Below are positions 56,599-64,000 of a DNA stretch of 64,000 nt, piece after piece. Origin of the DNA: Phialocephala subalpina (Eukaryota; Ascomycota; Leotiomycetes; Helotiales; Mollisiaceae); contig FJOG01000018.1 in NCBI GenBank assembly GCA_900073065.1, positions 451,592-515,591 of the forward strand. The letters are read 5' to 3'. The notes under the pieces are model-generated. The model had not been told where the DNA came from. It ran no database searches and was given only the letters and a program-made list of their open reading frames with translations. Both the position numbers and the translations under genes were made by a program. How positions within the stretch are numbered: position 1 is the stretch's first letter; every line of letters begins with the position of its first letter.

Positions 56599-58487
56599 AT
56601 GTGTCCCTCATTGGCTACCATATATATCTCTATTTTGGTTCTTGCTTTGTTCTCCCAATTTAGTCGTGCCTCGGCTGTGGAAGTGAATCAAGCCCAAGTG
56701 CCGCCCAGAACGGACTTTGGGAGTGTAGCTTGTAAACAGACGATTTTCGAGCACAGTTTTACAAGTAGTTATGGAGTTCCATATGTTGGTAAGTTACTCA
56801 ATTTCCATGTCCTTTGACACAGGTATTGATGGAGACCAGGCACGTACTCACCGCCTGGAAATTGCACATTTACTACCACGATCTTCAACATCTCAGTCAC
56901 GTCCAAGGGCCGGCAATATGATCGACTAGCCCTATTGTTCTTTGGAGATACCGAGATCTGGAGAACTTCAACAGCCATGCCATCGGAAGAGGGTATTTAC
57001 TGGTCCTACCAAAAGGACATGACAGTCTTCGATCCTCTTCTTCGGACAGAACAAAAAGTCATTTTCGACCTCAGCAATGTCTACACGGACTTGTATACTG
57101 GAGCTTTCGACGTGACACTTGAAGCTCTGTATTACAACGATAGATATGTGTCGGGACTGACCCCTCCTGATCATATCTATCCCATCTCGGCGTTGGCTTC
57201 GTCGCAGAACATCTCGTCCGTGATGTCCCTGCCAGACGACAACGGGACGGTCTCTCTCATTCTTCCAGGAAATGTCAAAACAGCTACAGTGTCGATGCTT
57301 GCGTCAGGAAACAGTGCTGAAGAGTTTTGGTATACCAATGTTCCAAGCGAATATGCGAACACATTTCCAGATAATCCAGGATGGCTGTATGGCTACAGTC
57401 CGTTCCGAGAGATCCAACTGTTGATAGATGGTCAGCTGGCTGGGGTGTCATGGCCATTTCCTCTCCTCTTCACAGGTGGTGTGGATCCAGGTCTATGGCG
57501 TCCGATAGTTGGCATCGATGCATACGATTTGCCAACATTCGAGATCGATGTTACTCCTTGGTTGCCCCTTTTGTGTGATGGAAAGGCACACAATTTCGGA
57601 TTGAAGGTTGTTGGTTTCGACAATTCTGTTGATGGCAAGCTTGGGACCGTGGGCGAGAATTGGTGGGTGACGGGTGCAGTCTTCATTTGGCTTGACGAGA
57701 AGAGCAATCAGACGACCGGAGGAGTGAGCCTACCAGCCCCAGGACGTGCATTGAAATATTTTCAATATCTGACATGATCCAGAACATCTCGTCGTCCATT
57801 TCGCCACCGACATTCTCCTACCACCCTACAGTTACTAGCATCACTAATAACAACGTCACAACAAACACATCCTTCTACTTCTCACTCGCCGCCCATCGCA
57901 AGCTCTCCATCTTCTCCACAATCCATACTTCCACCGGTCCCAAGCTCGCCAGCTGGACACAAGACCTCTCCTTCAGCAACATCCAAAACATGACGAACCT
58001 CGCTTACAACCAATCTCTATCCATGATCACCACAGGCTCCTTTTCCTCATCGCTCTCTCCCATCAGAACAACATACTCCTACCCCCTCAACCTCTACAGT
58101 TTCTACGTCATCGCTTCCACTACATCTACGCTTTCCTCAGTCTTCGCGCTCATCGACCGCAGCTTGATCACCAAAGGGATCAACCTCCTTTCTTTGCTCA
58201 CGGGATTGAAGGTAGGAAGTGAAAGTCTGGCGACGAGACAGTTTGGTGAAAGTCAGTATTACTGGAACGAGACCATTGTTGAAGGGACAGCTGCCGATAC
58301 TGGGGTTACGGACCAGTGGTTTTCGTTTTCGGGGACGCCGGGATTGAAGAAGAATGGAGTGAAGGAGTATTCGAGGCATTTGAAGGAGGTGGATGATGCT
58401 ATGGTGTTGGATGACGAGAAATGGGAGAGTATGGTGGTTCCAAAGACGGAGGCTTTGCCGTATGTCGAAGGCGAGCCTGTTGTCTGA
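56599..58487 (+). CDS. Secreted PNGase A-like peptide:N-glycanase family protein
   Basis: There are three exons, 56599-56788, 56840-57723 and 57783-58487, giving 592 residues. The N-terminus is a signal peptide (TIYISILVLALFSQFSRASA). The body fits the peptide N-acetyl-beta-D-glucosaminyl asparaginase amidase A family (PF12222): FEHSFTSSYGVPYVGTYSPP, then LLFFGDTEIWRTSTAMP, GIYWSYQKDM, FREIQLLIDGQLAGVSWPFP, FTGGVDPGLWRPIVGIDAYD and GENWWVTGAVFIW. Family enzymes split N-glycans from glycopeptides outside the cell. Many NxS/NxT sites are present. The second intron (59 nt, GTGAGC, branch TCTGAC, TCCAG) resolves what otherwise looks like a frameshift at 57775: unspliced, the frame ends at TGA 57775-57777. 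It joins QTTGG to NISSSISPP in phase. The C-terminal part is a Ser/Thr-rich beta region ending in a degenerate acidic tail. The family is clear; activity is inferred. Confidence 0.92.
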
Positions 58488-59222
58488 TGCATCGGTTGGA
58501 AGGCTAGGACCGATCATGGTCCGAGAGTCTAGGCACCGTCATCAGGAACATTGTGGCCAAGATGCAGGAACACCCATCAATCGATTCCACCTCTGGCTCC
58601 TTTGATGCCTCCCTCAACCTTCGTGGGAACAGCCGATGCACGTGACAGGCAAGGTATGTTTTCTGCTTTTGCACTTCAGATCTTTCAACGAGTTAGTTGG
58701 GATCTTTATTATATTTTACATCTACATACTGCAGTCTGCTTATTTGCTTTCCGGAGAGGTCCCGTGCAGAAGTGAAAATGGGAATCGATCTTATGAGTCG
58801 GGTTCGATGTTCTCGAAAGTTCGAGTAGGTTAAAACCTTCACTTTCGGGGCAGGCTCTGAGGCTGCCTGCTGATGGTGTGCTCATACTTGCCCTATTCTT
58901 GAAATAGTGTGGTGTGGCCAGCGGAAACATGTTTCAGATCCTGCCATCCCTGCGGCAAGGCAATTCGTGATTGGCTAACGCAAAAAGGGGCGTTGTTTTT
59001 AGCGAGAATTGCCTCGAGGGCATCGAGACAAGAGCACTAGCGTTGTACAAAGAGCTCATAAGGCTATCGCAAAACTTCTCTTCACTTTTTCATTCTTTCT
59101 TTTCAAATACTATTTCTCCTCCGATTTCGTCTCCGTCTCTCGTTTGTCAGAAGATCACTGGTTAAATTTCCACATCAAAACCACTCAAAAACAAGCCATC
59201 TGCCTTCAACCTTGTAACCAAC
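58488..59222. other. Intergenic, no gene recognised
   Basis: About 735 bp between two plus-strand genes. The CT-rich stretch at 59075-59220 is the likely leader of the DUF3433 gene. No RNA gene was seen. Confidence 0.55.
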
Positions 59223-61673
59223 ATGGCCAACCTCCTTCGTCCTCCTCTTAAGAACCATCTCTCTCAAAATTCTAGTGCACTGTCCAGCTCTCCCTCGAGA
59301 TTGAACTATGCGACCAGTTCTGTAGTTTCTCAATCGCGTAGCAGTCAGAGCACGGTAGACAATACTTCCCTTCCCGCATCGTCCCCAGATGCAGACGCCC
59401 AGCATACCCCTCAAGAGCACGCTCGGCGACACCCAGATCGTACTCAAGCTCGTCGTCAAAACAATTGTAAGCTGTACCATTATCCCAGATCTGTATACCT
59501 ATGCTGACACAAGCTCTTCCCAGCAATCACTCTACATCCAATCCCAGTACCTGAAGGCTACCACGAACTCAACTTCCGACCCTTCATGCTTCGCACCTCT
59601 ATACTCGTCTCTATGCTTGCTTTCAACACACTCTGCGTGGTCAGCCTCTTCCTCGTCGTCTACAAATCCGACGTCTATGACCAATTCCACTCCTCACACC
59701 CAGACATGCGGTTCGTCGTCCGCTATGTCCCCACCATCGTCGGGACAGTGACCACCCTCTTCTTTCGATCGATGAATGAGACCCTCTCACGAATCAAATC
59801 TTACATCTGCATGGCCAACGCGCCTGACAACATTGGATCACCGGGCTCGAAAAGTGTCGGCTTGATGTACACTGGAGGACTGTATTGGGGCAACATGAAG
59901 AAACGTCTTTCACCCCGCCACCAAGATTGGCTTCGCTGGGTGATGTTCTTCGCATCGATTCCCATCGCTCAAATCACCGGATACAAGGCTGCTTTGTTCA
60001 CGGCATCTGTCACGTCTGATGGGCACTATGTGCTCACCGTTCACAAGTCTATGGCGTTCGTGCTTATTAGTCTTTACGCGGTGGTCATCGTAATTACGGT
60101 CATGACTTTAATCAAGATGCTAACCAACAAAACCGGCTTGAAATGGGACCCGGTTACTATTGCGGATCCACTTGCTTTATTTCATGGGTCGAATGCATTG
60201 GATGAGTTTGAAGCACTCGAGCAACAGCATCGGGAGTCAGCTTTTGACTTGCTGGCTGAGCGGTCTTTCCGACTTGGGTATTGGGAAAGGACTGAGGATC
60301 GTAAGACTAGAATTTGGTATGGCATTGGGAAGATATCTCCTCCAGGTATGAATCGTCCTTTTCCTCCACATGTACTTCGGTCAGATCGTGCTGACTTATA
60401 TCTTGTAGCTGGGCGAGACCCAGAAGCCGGACCTGCCGCTTCAAACATACCAGCTTGTCCACAATGCAACCGAGGCACCCACGCAACATTCTGCTCTTGC
60501 AAAGGCGATACGACTTGCACCGTTTACCCTTGGTCAAAAACCTCTCTCTTCCGCCCCATATTCATCTACTTCTGGGCCATCCTAATCGTGGCAAGTCTCT
60601 GCCTCTGTCTCTACACCGCCTCTTCTTCGAGGGTCAGCAAACCCTTCACCATCCACAACACCTGGTGGAAATATTTACCCAACTCCGGCTTCAATGCCAA
60701 CAGCACAACCAACTCCTCCACCCTCAGTCCCCAAACAAACATCACCTCCCAACCCGGCGATCTCCTCCTCCACCTCCAAGACCTCAGTTTCAACGCCGCA
60801 AACGACCTCGTCCTCTACGTGTTCGTATTCCGCTCTATCCCAGTAATCCTCGCCTCCTACTTCGCAATAACCTGGTTCAGCGCCGTGGATCGCAGTACAC
60901 GCTTCTCTCAACCCTTCGCAGACATGTACAACAAGTCCGCCTCAGCCGATGATTCCATCCTCTTAAAGTACCTCTGGGGAATGCCTGGTCTTGTAACTAT
61001 CGACGCATTCTCCAACGGCCATTACAAAGTGTTTTGGTTCTCGCTTCTGGATCTCTTGTCTCCCATCTTTCCCATTCTCGTTGGTGGTTTGTTCGTCATC
61101 ACTAACACGGGCGAGAAGATTGTTTTCACAATCGTACCTGTTACATTCTATTTCGTCCTCGCCTACCTCGCTATATACCTCCTTACTCTGCCATTCATCT
61201 GGCCAAGAAGGAATAGGAGATTATTGAGATGGCATAACAGTATCGCGGACTATGTTTCGTTGTTCTATGCTAGTCATTTACTTAATGATACGGATAAGGA
61301 ACACCCCGAAAAGGACACTTTTGATATTTCGTCAAAGGATGTTACAGAACGGCATTTGTATTCGAGGGTGTTTTTGGAGGACAAGAGGTATGGGATGGGA
61401 TTTTATAAGGGGGTGGATGGGAGGAGGCATTGGGGGTTGGAGAGGGTGGATTTTGCGGATGTTGAGTTTGTTGGTTTGCGGGATTGGGTGAGGGAGAAGG
61501 ATCGGGAGAAAGTGGAGGGGGAGAGAGTTGAAAGGGAAAGGGTCGAGATGGAAAGGGAGGAGTGGGAGATGGTGGAGATGGAAGCGAGGAGGGCGGAAAG
61601 ACAGATAGTTGAGAGGGCTTGGGTGGAAGAGGTGGTGAATGGAGGAGGGCCAGCCACGAGGGAAGCCCCGTGA
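59223..61673 (+). CDS. DUF3433-type polytopic membrane protein
   Basis: There are three exons, 59223-59466, 59524-60345 and 60409-61673, giving 776 residues (797 if the 63-nt second intron is retained, since it has no stop). The N-terminus is Ser/Pro/Gln-rich and cytosolic. Then follow LNFRPFMLRTSILVSMLAFN and at least seven hydrophobic helices, among them WVMFFASIPIAQITGYKAAL, AFVLISLYAVVIVITVMTLI, IFIYFWAILIVASLCLCLY, LVLYVFVFRSIPVILASYFA, SLLDLLSPIFPILVGGLFVI and IVPVTFYFVLAYLAIYLLTL. A cysteine-rich loop (CPQCNRGTHATFCSCKGDTTC) lies between helices. The C-terminus is a highly charged Glu/Arg coiled coil. The arrangement is that of the fungal DUF3433 family (PF11915), which has no known function. 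The second intron is marked by GTATGA, GTGCTGAC and CTTGTAG. It is probably a plasma-membrane or vacuolar protein. Confidence 0.9.
60346..60408 (+). other. Candidate 63-nt stop-free intron of the DUF3433 gene
   Basis: It has good splice signals (GTATGA, GTGCTGAC branch, TTGTAG) and a length of 21 codons without a stop, so splicing is optional for the frame. The unspliced segment MNRPFPPHVLRSDRAD has no relation to the surrounding fold. Confidence 0.6.
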
Positions 61674-61965
61674 TATTTGACAACTTTCACTTCAGAAGAT
61701 CTCGCCATCATTCCGGTATTGCTATACAGTATGCTATGTTTAATTCATCAGAGGTATCGGGAGCATGAGGGCACGATAATGTAATCACTGATCATGAAGT
61801 CTTCATTCACAGAGTCTTCATCTAAATGTCCAATATCGCCATATCAGCCCAGCCCATCCTTCACCTATTCATCCCCCATAAAGATCCAGCCATAATATAG
61901 TAGCAAGTACGACAAGCACTCGTATATATTGCTTCTGATATCGGCAACCTTCTAAGCGCAGCATT

Positions 61966-63305
61966 TTAAACCAAAGACTCAAGGCCCGGTTCACGTCTAA
62001 TTTGTGCTTCGTCCTTGACATGGTCATATGTGCCATTCGTTGCAACCATTCCATTCTCCGTATTGATTTCCGAGGGCTCAACATTCCTGAAGAAAGAAAA
62101 TGCCGCAAGTGTCTCTCGAATAATATCCATGGGGTTGATAACTTCCAGGAATGCGCTTAGAGGGGATATGCTGACCATCCTTGATTGCTCTCCGATAAGA
62201 TGTAAACTCGAAAGCCTTAGGATACATGAAAGCATACAAGAAGCACTTGTAAGCGGTAATGAACTGGTTCAACTCAATCGACATGCCATAGCAGGAGACG
62301 TATTGGGTTGGCCGATAAGCTTGCGTCGCAGCGAGTGCGGAGAAGACAACATTCTGGATGAACTCCAGGAAGACGACTGACTTGAATGTCCAGAGCTTGA
62401 GACGAGGATGGCGACCTTGCAGACGAGAGTTGTGCACACTGACTAATCCTATGACGGCAACGACTGCGAAGTTTGTGCTGAATGCCTGGACGACTTGGAT
62501 GATCAAGAGGCCATACTGGAGTGTTTGAGAGCGGGCAAGTAGAGGTGTAAAGTACCTCAGACGTGATAAGAGTGGCAGTTCGGCTTGGTATGATCTGGAA
62601 GACAAAAAGACAAGTCCTCTAAACAACAGTTAGTGATTGAGCTGCTCGTGAACAATGGCAATGACTGACATGAAAGACCTTAGCACCGCTGTTGGAAACG
62701 GCTTTCTTTGAGGGGGTAAGTTCCTTTCTGAGTAGCCATGTGGTCGAATACCTGACCTCTGGTTGATGGATCCGGGGCAAGGAAGGTTACGAAGAAACGA
62801 AACATAGCTGAAATGGCAAAACCTTCGAATCGGGTACAGAGGGCGGGCGACATAGGGCTACGTACGGTACAGATAAATCGATATGAAAGCTCCGGTTGCG
62901 TAGACCGGCAGAAAGGCGATCACACGGACGAGTCTGTCTTTTGTCAGTGTTGCGTCACGACGCCAGTTGTGCCATAATAGCTGTCAAATTATGCTACCTG
63001 TGCTCAGCGGGGACGGCCCAATGAGTAAAATGGCTGGCAATCAGGAACAACGCAACAAGAATCACAAAAATGCAGAAAGACCCGCTCAGGATCTTCATGA
63101 GAGTATGAAACATAATTTGAGTATGTGGGAGATTGATGGCATAATCTGTAATCTGTCAGTTATTTGCAAAATGATGCTCAAGGGATTACTTACTGACAAT
63201 GCTAGTAGAATTTGGAGCGGTGGAAGTGAGGGCGGCTTCCTCCTCCGCTTTCGCTATCTCTAGCTGGATGGGTTTGTTAAAACCAGGATACAATGATACC
63301 GACAT
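61966..63305 (-). pseudogene. Decayed TMEM184/DUF300 (organic solute transporter alpha-like) gene
   Basis: Exons can be traced at 63305-63194, 63145-62998, 62933 to about 62670, 62618-62556 and 62515-61966. The product starts MSVSLYPGFNKPIQLEI. It has IMFHTLMKILSGSFC, HWAVPAEHRLVRVIAFLP, FEGFAISAMFRFFVTFLAPD, SGAKVFHRTCLFVFQIIPSR, YGLLIIQVVQAF, LWTFKSVVFLEFIQNVVFSA and VINPMDIIRETLAAFSFF, all landmarks of seven-helix TMEM184-type proteins (PF03619). The frame breaks at least four times: an in-frame TAG near 62857-62859, a shift near 62840, one extra base in a G5 tract at 62712-62716, and a shift near 62175. The TAG and first shift could be hidden by a spliceable 58-nt segment (62865-62808), but that would delete a conserved helix. 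One intron would be only 40 nt (62555-62516). Sequencing error is the alternative. Confidence 0.75.
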
Positions 63306-64000
63306 AGCGATACTTGAGACTTGTTCACAATTCACGATGCAGCCGGGTGCGTCTGGCAAAGCTTGAGTGAGCAGGTGACAGTATTACTGGGTCGGTTGAT
63401 GGATATTGAATCTTTTGGTGAATTTTGCTGCGACATTAAGTAGTTACTATGCTAGAGCGATCTACATGAATTAGTCATCCCGAAAGTATTAGATTCAAGT
63501 TTTGGTCAATGAAGGTTTGGTCTTGTTGTGTTTTCTCATTCAGTTTCCTAGCACCGTTGTCTGTTTTGAACAGGGTAGCAGCTTGCGAGTCTTGCGAAGT
63601 CCGCCGGCTTTCTGCCACAAACACATTACAACGAATCCTGCTATTTTTTTTTTTAGGAATTAGAATATCTGTTCGTCGGAGGCACAAGCAAGACACAATG
63701 CAAAGGCTGGTGGCAGGATAGGGACCAAGTTTTGGACTTGCGAGAAGTGGTTAACTAGAATAACAGGATCGACTGATTGACAGGGTCCCTATAATATTCA
63801 CTTGCTTGCCATGAAAGATTAAGCTCGTTCCGGTTTTTGATTGACGGAAGAACTCCATTGGGTGTTGTCAGAACGTGAGGGCATTCCGACTTCCAAGGTT
63901 GTTTTGGTTGAACGTCTTAGGCGAAATCAGGGGCTTCCCAAAACGGATAGGGGCTGGATATTAGTACGAAGCGGCACAGTGTGCTGTTCCAGCCCAGGGT
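63306..64000. other. Right end of window, no gene recognised
   Basis: This is the upstream flank of the TMEM184-like remnant. It contains an 11-base T tract at about 63646-63656. No motif-bearing frame was found. Confidence 0.55.

Noticed and set aside
57774..57777. Frameshift or two separate genes in the PNGase A-like region
   Set aside because: A 59-nt intron (57724-57782) with good signals joins both frames in phase and gives a family-like length.
1..64000. CRISPR arrays, insertion sequences, phage or plasmid origins
   Set aside because: The window is fungal chromosomal DNA; no regularly spaced direct repeats, transposase motifs or terminal inverted repeats were seen.

Overview
The window is nuclear DNA of a filamentous ascomycete (Pezizomycotina). 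Most genes are split by 45-75 nt introns with GT(A/G)(A/T)G(T) donors and CTAAC/CTGAC branch sites. The protein families are typical of that group: Zn2Cys6 activators, RTA1 and DUF3433 membrane proteins, GtaA glutaminase, sconB/Met30 and TMEM184. The gene mix would suit Leotiomycetes or a neighbouring class, but I cannot fix the order. All splice models below were built by hand, by checking reading phase across each exon junction.

Layout. 1-5.4 kb: a left-truncated alcohol O-acetyltransferase-like gene running into a 376-base assembly gap, a minus-strand F-box gene, and 2 kb without a gene. 5.4-12 kb (plus strand): a nine-exon secreted glutaminase A, a single-pass membrane protein and an RTA1-family membrane protein. 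12-17.4 kb (minus strand): a two-gene nitrogen module. It pairs a urea-carboxylase-like multidomain biotin enzyme (biotin carboxylase, the two PxpC/PxpB-type domains, biotinyl domain) with a LamB/PxpA-type protein whose gene needs a GC-AG intron. 18-26.8 kb: an orphan 3' exon, then a very large minus-strand gene that looks like a mosaic. It combines C2H2 fingers, an ankyrin-like scrap, an alpha/beta-hydrolase piece, a protein-kinase C-lobe piece, more C2H2 fingers and the first residues of an Hsp70 fold. A good intron then joins it to a polyketide ketosynthase fragment without its catalytic cysteine, and to an NB-ARC-like tail.

27-39 kb: a Zn2Cys6 regulator, a small secreted protein made of three cysteine-rich repeats, an acidic hypothetical protein, an NmrA-type oxidoreductase pseudogene, and the sconB/Met30 F-box/WD40 regulator of sulfur metabolism. 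39.5-49.3 kb: an intronless C2H2 protein with a duplicated novel module and a finger block clearly related to that of the mosaic gene, a single-pass membrane protein, and a low-complexity hypothetical protein. 49.3-52.4 kb holds no gene I can support. 52.4-64 kb: a second Zn2Cys6 factor, an endonuclease/exonuclease/phosphatase-family enzyme divergent from a secreted PNGase A-like amidase, a DUF3433 polytopic membrane protein, and a decayed TMEM184/DUF300 transporter-like gene.

Functional links: glutaminase A, the carboxylase/LamB pair and possibly the PNGase A-like protein concern acquisition of nitrogen from amides, lactams or glycopeptides, and sconB concerns sulfur. They are scattered housekeeping or accessory genes, not one cluster. 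The most unusual parts are the mosaic gene with its ketosynthase/NB-ARC tail, the duplicated module of the 39.5 kb gene and the carboxylase/LamB pair.
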